This document shows positions 43,920-55,714 of a stretch of DNA of 64,000 bases, piece by piece. Every line of letters begins with the position of its first letter. Positions within the stretch are counted from its first letter, which is position 1. Location: the NCBI RefSeq assembly GCF_020171365.1, contig NZ_JAIUZO010000002.1, positions 1,054,001 through 1,118,000 of the forward strand, in the 5' to 3' direction. The notes beneath the pieces were generated by a model that saw only the letters and a list, made by a program, of their open reading frames with translations, was not told where the DNA came from and did not search any database. A program made the translations under genes and the position numbers. Origin of the DNA: Qipengyuania gaetbuli. GTDB taxonomy: Bacteria > Pseudomonadota > Alphaproteobacteria > Sphingomonadales > Sphingomonadaceae.

Positions 43920-44180
43920 TTACCGGTGGCCCGGATCGCCGCCTTCGGAAATATCCATCAGCGTGGACTGGTCGACGCCGTCCGCCGGACCGCCTTCGAG
44001 GACGAAGCGGCGGTCGCAATAGCCGCAGTCGACATAGCCGTGCTCGTCGATCTCGAGGTAGACCTTGGGATGGCCGAGCGCGATCGGCTTGTAGTTTTCA
44101 CCGCTGCGGATGTCGGTTGCACCGTCGCACCACACGCGGCGCGTGGTGACCTTGGACACTTCGGGAGGAGGCAGGCTCAT
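43920..44180 (-). CDS. zf-CHCC protein, NDUFS6-like
   Basis: An 86-residue protein matching the zinc-finger CHCC family that includes mitochondrial complex I subunit NDUFS6. The four metal ligands are WCDGAT (Cys), GHPKVYL (His) and the CGYC pair in DCGYCDRRFVL. In alphaproteobacteria such proteins are accessory to complex I or of unknown role. It lies upstream of tldD on the same strand and divergent from the ABC ATPase gene. Confidence 0.85.
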   Translation of the reverse strand: MSLPPPEVSKVTTRRVWCDGATDIRSGENYKPIALGHPKVYLEIDEHGYVDCGYCDRRFVLEGGPADGVDQSTLMDISEGGDPGHR

Positions 44181-44235
44181 GAGAGGGGCCGATAATAGGT
44201 TTGACGGAGGCGCTCAAGAGCCTAGGTCACGCTGC

Positions 44236-45174
44236 ATGACCACGCCTCCTGCGATCCGCATCGACAACCTCGTCAAGGAATACGCCCCACCCGGTCCCGG
44301 AGAGCCGCCCAAGCTGGCGCTGAAGGGCGTCAGTTTCGATGTGCCGCAGGGCGGCGTCTTCGGCCTGCTCGGCCCCAATGGCGCGGGCAAGTCGACGCTG
44401 ATCAACATCCTTGCAGGCCTTGTGCGCAAGACTTCCGGAAGCGCGGAAATCTGGGGTTTCGACATCGACGACAACCCCCGCAATGCCAAGCGTTCGATCG
44501 GCATCGTACCGCAAGAAATCGTCTTCGATCCCTTCTTCACCCCGTTCGAGGTGCTGGAAAACCAGGGCGGCTTCTACGGCATCGGCAAGAAGGACCGGCG
44601 CAGCGAGGAACTGCTTGCCGCCGTCCACCTTGCCGACAAGCGCGATGCCTATGCCCGCACGCTGTCGGGCGGGATGAAGCGCCGCCTGCTGATCGCCAAG
44701 GCCATGGTGCATTCACCGCCGATTCTCGTGCTCGACGAGCCGACTGCGGGCGTCGACGTCGAACTGCGCCGCCAGCTATGGGAACTGGTGCAGGAATTGA
44801 ACGACGAGGGCGTAACGGTGGTGCTGACCACGCACTACCTCGAGGAAGCGGAGCAGCTCTGCGACCGCATCGCGATCATCAACCACGGCGAACTGATTGC
44901 CAACAAGCCGACCCGCGAGCTTGTCGGCATGGCGCGCGAGAAGATCGTCTCCGTCACGGTCGACAAGGACCTCGGCGGGCCGATCATGGAAGAAGCCTTC
45001 CTGCGCGCCGACGTGGTGGAACCGCGCCGGCTCGACATCACCTACGACCGCGACAAGGCGAGCGCGGGCCAGGTGCTCGCGCTCGTCCAGTCGCATGGCT
45101 ACGGTATCGAGGACGTGACCACCCGCGAGGCGGACCTCGAGGATGTCTTCGTCCAGCTTACCGGGTCTGGCTGA
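44236..45174 (+). CDS. ABC-2-type transporter ATPase
   Basis: A 312-residue ATPase of exporter type: Walker A GLLGPNGAGKSTLIN, signature TLSGGMKRRLLIA, Walker B ILVLDEPTAGVDVE and the switch His in TTHYLEEAEQ. The C-terminal about 90 residues form the DUF4162-like tail of ABC-2 systems. The partner permease is not adjacent: the next gene runs the other way. YadG-type systems normally have the permease next, so here it must be elsewhere or the ATPase works with a distant partner. Confidence 0.88.
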   Translation: MTTPPAIRIDNLVKEYAPPGPGEPPKLALKGVSFDVPQGGVFGLLGPNGAGKSTLINILAGLVRKTSGSAEIWGFDIDDNPRNAKRSIGIVPQEIVFDPFFTPFEVLENQGGFYGIGKKDRRSEELLAAVHLADKRDAYARTLSGGMKRRLLIAKAMVHSPPILVLDEPTAGVDVELRRQLWELVQELNDEGVTVVLTTHYLEEAEQLCDRIAIINHGELIANKPTRELVGMAREKIVSVTVDKDLGGPIMEEAFLRADVVEPRRLDITYDRDKASAGQVLALVQSHGYGIEDVTTREADLEDVFVQLTGSG

Positions 45175-45177
45175 TCC

Positions 45178-45366
45178 TCAGACGAAGTTGCGCGGGCCGA
45201 GGCCTGCGTCCTTCACCCTGATCACGCCCCAGACGTGCGGTTCGATCTCTTCCATCGGTGTCTTGCAGCATTTGCATTTGCCGACATGCATGCCGCCCGA
45301 CTTGCGCATGTTGGCATGATCGACGGCGTGGCGCCCGAAGGCGCAGGCAAGCAGACCCATTTTCAT
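45178..45366 (-). CDS. Small zinc-ribbon-like protein
   Basis: A 62-residue protein beginning MKMGLLACAFGRHAVDHA and containing the cysteine cluster KCKCCKTPMEE. The Cys/His arrangement resembles a small zinc ribbon, and the pattern is like short DUF1660-type proteins, but this is tentative. GGAGGG lies about ten bases before the ATG at 45366. It is convergent with the ABC ATPase gene, three bases apart. Confidence 0.65.
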   Translation of the reverse strand: MKMGLLACAFGRHAVDHANMRKSGGMHVGKCKCCKTPMEEIEPHVWGVIRVKDAGLGPRNFV

Positions 45367-45500
45367 TTTTTTGCGACCCTCCAAAGTCCCGGGACCCCTG
45401 TTAACGCTCGCATACCGCGCAAATCCGCGGTGTTAAGCGGGGAATCGGCGAGGCGTTCTGTGCTTGCCGCATGGCGATTGCATGGGCATGACACCGCCCC

Positions 45501-47078
45501 ATGAAACACGACGTCCTCGTCATCGGATCAGGGGCGGCAGGCCTCACCGCCGCGCTCGAACTCGCCCAGCACAAGAAGGTGCTGGTGCTGGCCAAGGGCA
45601 AGCTGACCAGCGGCTCGACCGCCTGGGCACAGGGCGGCATCGCGGCCGTGCTGGACGCAGGCGACACCTTCGAGAACCACATCCACGACACGATGGTGGC
45701 CGGCGCCGGCCTCAACGATCTCGAGACGGTCGAATTCGTCATCGAACGCGCCCCTGCCGCGATCGACCGGTTGTGCGAACTGGGCGTGCCTTTCAACCGC
45801 GAAGAGGGCGACCTCCACCTCACCCGCGAAGGGGGCCATTCGCACCGCCGCATCGTCCATGTGAACGATGCGACTGGCTGGGCGGTCCAGGCGGCCCTGC
45901 TCAAGGCGGCGGAGGAAAACCCGAACATCACGCTGCTGCCCAACCAGAGCTGCATCGACCTCATCACCGGCCGCAACCAGAAGGACTATTCGGGGTCGGG
46001 CCGCGTCTGGGGCGCCTATGCGCTGGACGAGGAGAGCGGCAAGGTCGTCGCACACCTAGCGAAGGCGACCGTCCTGGCTGCAGGCGGAGCGGGCCGCGTC
46101 TACCTCTTTTCGACCGCTCCGCGCGGCGCGACCGGAGACGGTATCGCGATGGCGTGGCGGGCGGGTGCACGCGTCTCCAACATGGAGATGATGCAGTTCC
46201 ACCCGACCTGCCTCTACAATCTCGAGGTCAAGAATTTCCTCATCACCGAAGCCGTGCGCGGTGAGGGCGGACGCCTGTTCAACCCGGTGACCGGCGAGCG
46301 CTACATGGAGAAATATGACCCGGAGCGCATGGAGCTGGCCCCGCGCGATATCGTGGCGCGCGCGAACGACGACCAGATCAAGCGCTACGGCCTCGACTAT
46401 GTCCATCTCGATATCAGTCACCAGCCGCCCGAATTCGTGAAGGAGCATTTCCCCACGATCCACGAGAAGCTGCTCGGCCTCGGCATCGACATGACCAAGC
46501 AGCCGATCCCGGTCGTCCCCGCCCAGCATTACACCTGCGGCGGGGTGAAGGTGGACCTCGATGCGCGCACCGACCTGCCCGGCCTGTGGGCCGCGGGCGA
46601 ATGCACCGAGAGCGGGTTGCACGGCGCGAACCGCCTCGCCTCGAACTCGCTGCTCGAATGCTTCGTCTTCGGCGAGGCGGCGGCCAGGGACATCCTGCGC
46701 TGCTGGGACCAGCTCGACGAACCGCCGGAAATCCTGCCGTGGGACGAAAGCCGCGTCACCGATTCCGACGAGGAAGTGGTCATCAAGCAGAACTGGACCG
46801 AGATCCGCCGCTTCATGTGGAACTATGTCGGCATCGTGCGCACTACCAAGCGCCTCGAACGCGCCGCGCACCGCATCCGCCTGCTGCGCGAGGAAGTGGA
46901 GGACTATTACGGCCACTTCCGCGTGACCACGGACCTCATCGAACTGCGCAACCTGCTCGAATGCGCAGGGCTCATCGTGAACAGCGCCCTCAAGCGGCAC
47001 GAGAGCCGCGGGCTGCATTTCATTCTCGATTATCCAGAAACGAACCCTGTCGCGCGCGACACGGTGCTGGTGCCCTAG
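45501..47078 (+). CDS. nadB: L-aspartate oxidase
   Basis: A 525-residue flavoenzyme that converts L-aspartate to iminoaspartate for NAD synthesis. The FAD dinucleotide-binding motif is VLVIGSGAAGLTAALELA; substrate and family motifs are GSTAWAQGGIAAVL, FHPTCLYN and ESGLHGANRLASNSLLE, where the last contains the catalytic Arg. The C-terminal helical domain shared with succinate dehydrogenase is present (ERAAHRIRLLREEVEDY). nadA and nadC are not in the window. It converges with the PilZ gene, six bases apart. Confidence 0.95.
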   Translation: MKHDVLVIGSGAAGLTAALELAQHKKVLVLAKGKLTSGSTAWAQGGIAAVLDAGDTFENHIHDTMVAGAGLNDLETVEFVIERAPAAIDRLCELGVPFNREEGDLHLTREGGHSHRRIVHVNDATGWAVQAALLKAAEENPNITLLPNQSCIDLITGRNQKDYSGSGRVWGAYALDEESGKVVAHLAKATVLAAGGAGRVYLFSTAPRGATGDGIAMAWRAGARVSNMEMMQFHPTCLYNLEVKNFLITEAVRGEGGRLFNPVTGERYMEKYDPERMELAPRDIVARANDDQIKRYGLDYVHLDISHQPPEFVKEHFPTIHEKLLGLGIDMTKQPIPVVPAQHYTCGGVKVDLDARTDLPGLWAAGECTESGLHGANRLASNSLLECFVFGEAAARDILRCWDQLDEPPEILPWDESRVTDSDEEVVIKQNWTEIRRFMWNYVGIVRTTKRLERAAHRIRLLREEVEDYYGHFRVTTDLIELRNLLECAGLIVNSALKRHESRGLHFILDYPETNPVARDTVLVP

Positions 47079-47084
47079 AAAGGA

Positions 47085-47450
47085 CTAGAGGCCGCTGCCG
47101 GCCCTTGCACCGAGAGGAGGCAACCGGCGGCCGAAGCGGTCGAAATCGGCATCCTCGGTCACGGTGATGCCTTCCGCGAAGCGGAAATAGTCGAGCGTCG
47201 CCATGCTGATGGGAACAGTGAATTTCACCCCGGCTAGGCTGTCATCGATCCAGCACACAGTGCCGGTCGCCGTCATGCCGGCCGGGAGCTGCAATTCGAC
47301 CTCGTCCCCGCGAGAGATGCCTTCGCCGAGGCCGCGCAGGCGGCAACCGGCGAGCGACAGATCCATGATCTGCGCTTCACCGCGACTTTCAGCCGACGAA
47401 TATTCGATTGTGGAAGACGCTTCGTAGCGCTCTGCGCCCCGTCGCTCCAT
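47085..47450 (-). CDS. PilZ-domain c-di-GMP-binding protein
   Basis: A 121-residue stand-alone PilZ domain. Both c-di-GMP motifs are present: RRGAER near the N-terminus (RxxxR) and DLSLAGCRL (DxSxxG). The domain should bind the second messenger and act on an unknown target such as motility or polysaccharide export. No effector gene is adjacent. The start ATG at 47450 gives MERRGAERYE, where the RxxxR starts at residue 3 as is usual. Confidence 0.88.
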   Translation of the reverse strand: MERRGAERYEASSTIEYSSAESRGEAQIMDLSLAGCRLRGLGEGISRGDEVELQLPAGMTATGTVCWIDDSLAGVKFTVPISMATLDYFRFAEGITVTEDADFDRFGRRLPPLGARAGSGL

Positions 47451-47637
47451 TCACGCAACCCCCCGAAATTCAGCGTCCTGCATAGCAAAATGTCGATTTC
47501 CGTCTTGTAAGTATGCGACAACCCCGTTCGCGCGCCTCGGGACCCGCGTTCAGCCCCGCACAGGCGGCAATAGACAAGCGGGCCGGAATGCGGTCATGTG
47601 CAGCAACAGGATTGCACTAGCGAAGGAGAGCGCAGGC

Positions 47638-48531
47638 GTGCCCATCACCAAGGCCAACGGGATCGACATCCATTACGAAGAGCATGGCAACAGCAATGAT
47701 CCCGCCATGCTGCTCATCATGGGCTTCGGCGCGCAGCTGACACTGTGGCCGGATGAACTGGTCGAGGCGCTGGCAGGCCACGGTTACCGCGTCATCCGTT
47801 ACGACAATCGCGACATCGGCCTCAGCCACAAGTTCGACGGCGTGAAAGCGCCCGGCCTCGTCAAGATGACGCTGATGGGCAAGCTTGGCCTTACTCCGCG
47901 CGTTCCCTATACGCTGGCCGACATGGCGGCAGACGGTGTGGGCCTGCTCGACGCGCTCGAAATCGAGCGCGCGCATATCGTCGGGGCCAGCATGGGTGGC
48001 ATGATCGCGCAGCACGTCGCGCACAAGTATCCCGATCGCTGCCTCAGCTTCACGCAGGTCTTCTCCACCACCGGCAATGCCAAGCTGCCGCCGGCGCGTA
48101 AGGAAGCGCTCCAGGCGCTGGTAACGCGGCCCAAGAGCACCGAGGAAGAAGCGCTGGTCGCGCATGGCATCATGCTGGCGCGCACCATCGGCTCGCCCGG
48201 CTATCCTTCGCCCGAAGAGAGGCTGCGCGAACGCACGCTCGCCAGCGTCAGGCGCAGCTTCTATCCCGAAGGCCCGACCCGGCACCTGTCCGCCATCGTT
48301 GCCGACGGTGACCGCAGCACGATGCTCCGCGACGTGCGGGTGCCGACGCTGGTGCTTCACGGCGAGGACGATCCGCTGGTCCCGTGCGAAGGCGGGCGCC
48401 ACACGGCGGAATGCATTCCCGACGCGAAACTGAAGACGATACCGGGCTGGGGCCATGACCTCCCGCTCGACCTCGTCGACGAACTCGCCGCCGAGATCGC
48501 CGGTCACGCACGCGAAAGCGTCGCCGCCTAG
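47638..48531 (+). CDS. Alpha/beta hydrolase
   Basis: A 297-residue alpha/beta-hydrolase. The nucleophile elbow is HIVGASMGGMIAQH (Ser), the acid is in LHGEDDPLVP and the His in IPGWGHDLPLD, so the triad is complete. Oxyanion-region residues lie in LLIMGFGAQLTLW. The substrate is unknown; related proteins are often annotated as haloalkane or ester hydrolases. The start is GTG at 47638 with AAGGAG nine to ten bases before it; the ATG at 47596 is less likely because of the ribosome site. Confidence 0.85.
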   Translation: MPITKANGIDIHYEEHGNSNDPAMLLIMGFGAQLTLWPDELVEALAGHGYRVIRYDNRDIGLSHKFDGVKAPGLVKMTLMGKLGLTPRVPYTLADMAADGVGLLDALEIERAHIVGASMGGMIAQHVAHKYPDRCLSFTQVFSTTGNAKLPPARKEALQALVTRPKSTEEEALVAHGIMLARTIGSPGYPSPEERLRERTLASVRRSFYPEGPTRHLSAIVADGDRSTMLRDVRVPTLVLHGEDDPLVPCEGGRHTAECIPDAKLKTIPGWGHDLPLDLVDELAAEIAGHARESVAA

Positions 48532-48556
48532 CCTTCAGAACCGCCCAGCGCGGCGG

Positions 48557-49942
48557 TCAGCATTCGATGACGTTCACGGCCAGTCCGCCCTGGCTGGTTT
48601 CCTTGTACTTGCTCGACATGTCGATGCCGGTCTGGCGCATGGTCTCGATCACCTGGTCGAGGCTGACGCAGCTTTCCGCGCCGGTGCGGTGGAGGGCAAG
48701 GCGCGCGGCGTTCACCGCCTTCACCGCGCCGATGGCGTTGCGCTCGATACAGGGGACCTGCACCAGACCGCCCACGGGATCGCAGGTCAGGCCGAGATTG
48801 TGCTCCATCCCGATTTCCGCCGCGCTTGCGACCTGCGCGGGCGATGCGCCCCACAGCGCGGCAAGGCCGCCCGCTGCCATCGAGCAGGCGACACCCACCT
48901 CGCCCTGGCAGCCCATTTCCGCGCCCGAAATACTGGCGCGCTGCTTGTAGAGCAGGCCGATGGCCCCTGCCGTCAGCAGGAAAATCCGGCGGCTGTCACG
49001 GCAAGGGCTCTCGTCAGAGGTCACGCAGTAGAAGCGGATGACCGCGGGGATGATCCCGGCCGCGCCATTGGTCGGCGCGGTGACGACGCGGCCGCCCGCC
49101 GCATTTTCCTCGTTCACCGCCATGGCGAAGCAGTTGAGCCAGTCGAACAATTGCTCGCGCTCGTTGGACTGGGGATTGGCCGACAGCTTGTCCCACAGGT
49201 CCGGTGCGCGGCGTTCCACCTTCAGGCCGCCGGGCAGGATGCCGCGCTGGGCGAGCCCGCGATCGATGCACTGGTCCATCGCCTGGGCAATCAGGTCGAT
49301 CCCCGCCAGCGTCTTCTCACGCGGGCGGAAGGCGTCCTCGTTGGCCAGCACAAGCTCGGCGATCGAGAGACCTTCCTGATCGCAGCGGGCCAGCAATTCC
49401 TCTGCCGAGCCGAAGTCGTGCGGCACGCTGGTGCCGGTTTCCACGCGGTCGTTGCGGGGCTTGCGCTTGAGCTGCGCCTCCGAAGCGACGAAACCGCCGC
49501 CGGTCGAATAATAGGTACGCTCCAGCAGGACCGCGCCCCCCGCATCGCGTGCCACCAGCTTCATGCCGTTGGGATGAAGGTCCGGAATGATGTGTCCGGC
49601 GAGATCGATGTCCCTTGCCGGATCGAAGGCGATGGCGTGCTTGCCGCCCAGCATGAGACGTCCCTCGGCGCGGATTTGCGCCAGCGTCGCCGCCGCCTCG
49701 TCCGGGCAGGTCCGGTCGGGAACGAAACCCGCAAGGCCGAGCACGCTTGCATCGACCGTACCGTGCCCGACCCCCGTCAGCGCCAGCGAGCCCTGCAGTT
49801 CGACCGCGATCCGCGCGACGTCCTCCAGCTTGCCGCGCTTGGCCAGCGCGCGCACGAAGAGCGCACCGATCCGCATCGGGCCCACGGTATGCGAGGAGGA
49901 CGGACCGATGCCGATCCGGAAAATATCGAGCACAGAAAGCAT
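48557..49942 (-). CDS. sdaA: L-serine ammonia-lyase, single-chain iron-sulfur type
   Basis: A 461-residue 4Fe-4S enzyme that deaminates L-serine to pyruvate. Both domains are fused in one chain: the beta-like N-terminal part (PSSSHTVGPMRIGALFV) and the alpha part (NGAAGIIPAVIRFYC, MGCQGEVGVACSMAAGG, TCDPVGGLVQVPCIERN). The three conserved cluster cysteines are seen. Length equals SdaA of E. coli (454). It lies convergent with the hydrolase gene and downstream of the M20 peptidase on the same strand, 48 bases apart. Confidence 0.95.
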   Translation of the reverse strand: MLSVLDIFRIGIGPSSSHTVGPMRIGALFVRALAKRGKLEDVARIAVELQGSLALTGVGHGTVDASVLGLAGFVPDRTCPDEAAATLAQIRAEGRLMLGGKHAIAFDPARDIDLAGHIIPDLHPNGMKLVARDAGGAVLLERTYYSTGGGFVASEAQLKRKPRNDRVETGTSVPHDFGSAEELLARCDQEGLSIAELVLANEDAFRPREKTLAGIDLIAQAMDQCIDRGLAQRGILPGGLKVERRAPDLWDKLSANPQSNEREQLFDWLNCFAMAVNEENAAGGRVVTAPTNGAAGIIPAVIRFYCVTSDESPCRDSRRIFLLTAGAIGLLYKQRASISGAEMGCQGEVGVACSMAAGGLAALWGASPAQVASAAEIGMEHNLGLTCDPVGGLVQVPCIERNAIGAVKAVNAARLALHRTGAESCVSLDQVIETMRQTGIDMSSKYKETSQGGLAVNVIEC

Positions 49943-49990
49943 CGTCGCGCCCTGCGCTGCCGCTGCCGTAGCGTCAAGCGGCGATGCCGG

Positions 49991-54051
<4,061 letters not shown>

Positions 54052-54070
54052 GCGGGTCGCAGGGGGCGGG

Positions 54071-55141
54071 ATGGAACAGCGGGGCAAGGGTTCGATCGAG
54101 GAGGGCGGCTTCCTGCTGTTCCTCGCGCTGGTCACGCTGGCGCTGCTCGTCATCGTCCTCCCGTTCTTCCAGCCGCTGCTGTGGGCAGCGCTGGCGGCGA
54201 TCATGTTCCAGCCGCTGCTACGCTGGTTCCTCGCCCGCCTGCCGGGACGTGACACGCTGGCGACGCTGCTGACGCTCGGCGTCATCTTCGTGGCGGTGAT
54301 CCTGCCGACCTTCTGGATCGGCAGCGCCGTGGTGGACGAGGCCGCCGGGCTGGTCGTCGCCTTCCAGGAAGGCCGGATCGACGTCAGCATGTGGTTCGAC
54401 CAGGTGTTCGCCGCCCTGCCCGCCAATATCCAGGCCTCGCTCGAAGCCTCCGGCTGGGGCAATCTCGGCGCGCTGCAGCAGCGTGCGCAGGAATTCGCGC
54501 AGGCCAGTCTCGGCCTCATCGCGCAGCAGGCGCTGGCCATCGGCGGCAGCGTGTTCGGCTTCGTGCTGGCCCTTGCCATCGGGCTCTACGTGACCTTCTT
54601 CCTGCTGCGCGACGGGCGTGCGATCGGGGAAAGCGTGCTGGGCGCGCTCCCGTTCGAACGCGGGATTGCCGACCGGCTGGCAGAGCGGTTCCTCGGCATC
54701 GTGCGCGCCACGATCAAGGGCTCTGTGGTAGTGGGCCTCGTGCAGGGCGCGCTGGGCGCAATCACCTTCTCGATCGTCGGCATCCCGTCCGTGCTGCTGC
54801 TGGGCGTGATCATGGCGATCGCTTCGCTGCTGCCTGCAGTCGGCCCGGCCATCGTCTGGGTGCCGGCCGCAATCTACCTGCTGGCGACCGGCGCGATCTG
54901 GCAGGGCATCGTCGTGATCGTGTCGGGCGTCGCGCTGATCGGCATGATCGACAATGTCCTGCGCCCGATCCTCGTGGGCCGCGACACGGGCATTCCCGAC
55001 TGGCTGATCCTTGTCACCACGCTGGGCGGGATCGCACTTTTCGGGCTATCGGGCATCGTTATCGGCCCGCTGGTGGCAGGCCTGTTCCTGGCCGGCTGGG
55101 GCATATTGTCGGAACAGCGCGCACAGGCCGCGGCGGCCTAG
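54071..55141 (+). CDS. AI-2E-family (PerM-like) membrane transporter
   Basis: A 356-residue protein with about eight membrane helices, matching the AI-2E transporter family: PFFQPLLWAALAAIMFQPLL near the N-terminus and TLGGIALFGLSGIVIGPLVA near the end. Members include TqsA and PerM, but most act on unknown solutes, so autoinducer export is not implied. It starts 19 bases after gyrB with GGGGGCGGG before it, suggesting cotranscription. Its stop overlaps the convergent stop of the NlpC-like gene by four bases. Confidence 0.85.
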   Translation: MEQRGKGSIEEGGFLLFLALVTLALLVIVLPFFQPLLWAALAAIMFQPLLRWFLARLPGRDTLATLLTLGVIFVAVILPTFWIGSAVVDEAAGLVVAFQEGRIDVSMWFDQVFAALPANIQASLEASGWGNLGALQQRAQEFAQASLGLIAQQALAIGGSVFGFVLALAIGLYVTFFLLRDGRAIGESVLGALPFERGIADRLAERFLGIVRATIKGSVVVGLVQGALGAITFSIVGIPSVLLLGVIMAIASLLPAVGPAIVWVPAAIYLLATGAIWQGIVVIVSGVALIGMIDNVLRPILVGRDTGIPDWLILVTTLGGIALFGLSGIVIGPLVAGLFLAGWGILSEQRAQAAAA

Positions 55142-55665
55142 TCGATCACCTCGGCCCGCAGCACCGGGTTCATCTTCGTGATGTGGTTGAGCCATGCCTT
55201 GGGCTTGCGCAGCATGTCTTCCGGATAGGCGACCTTCAAACCGAGGATCCGACCGATCTCGCCCACGAAATGGATGCAGTTGCGCGTGTCGAGATCGTAG
55301 AACTTGCCCGGTGCATCGCGCCATTCGGACACCAGCTTGCGTACCTTCCAGTACTGGGCGTCATCCATGGTCAGGGTGAAATGGCGATTGGTCTTGGTCA
55401 GCCATTTCTCCTTCTCGGTCATGATGATGTGTTCGACCGGCCCGCGCAGCACGGCAATCGTCGCGCGCTTGGCCGAGAAGCCGTAGTTTTCCTTGATCGC
55501 GGTGCCGTCTTCCAGGGTCCCTTCCATCGAGATGAAAGTGTGCGGATAGCGCCCCGCGATCACCGACCCGTTGAAGGAATGGAAGGTGATCTGGACCTCC
55601 GCGGCGGCGAGCGAGGACCAGGCGAGCGCGAGCAGGACGAGGAAATGCCGGAGGGTGCGAACCAT
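55138..55665 (-). CDS. Secreted protein, possible permuted NlpC/P60 thiol hydrolase
   Basis: A 175-residue protein with a signal peptide (1 to about 22, ending AAAE). The sequence contains His42 in GRYPHTFISMEG and Cys130 in DLDTRNCIHFVGEIG. A His followed by a C-terminal NCxHF motif is the order seen in circularly permuted NlpC/P60 (LRAT-like) enzymes, so a cell-wall or lipid thiol hydrolase is possible; this is inference. No known family was recognised by eye. It is convergent and overlaps the AI-2E gene by four bases. Confidence 0.65.
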   Translation of the reverse strand: MVRTLRHFLVLLALAWSSLAAAEVQITFHSFNGSVIAGRYPHTFISMEGTLEDGTAIKENYGFSAKRATIAVLRGPVEHIIMTEKEKWLTKTNRHFTLTMDDAQYWKVRKLVSEWRDAPGKFYDLDTRNCIHFVGEIGRILGLKVAYPEDMLRKPKAWLNHITKMNPVLRAEVID

Positions 55666-55714
55666 GGGGGCGGTTTATGCCAGCCCGCCATGGATTCGCA
55701 ATGGCTTGTCTCGC

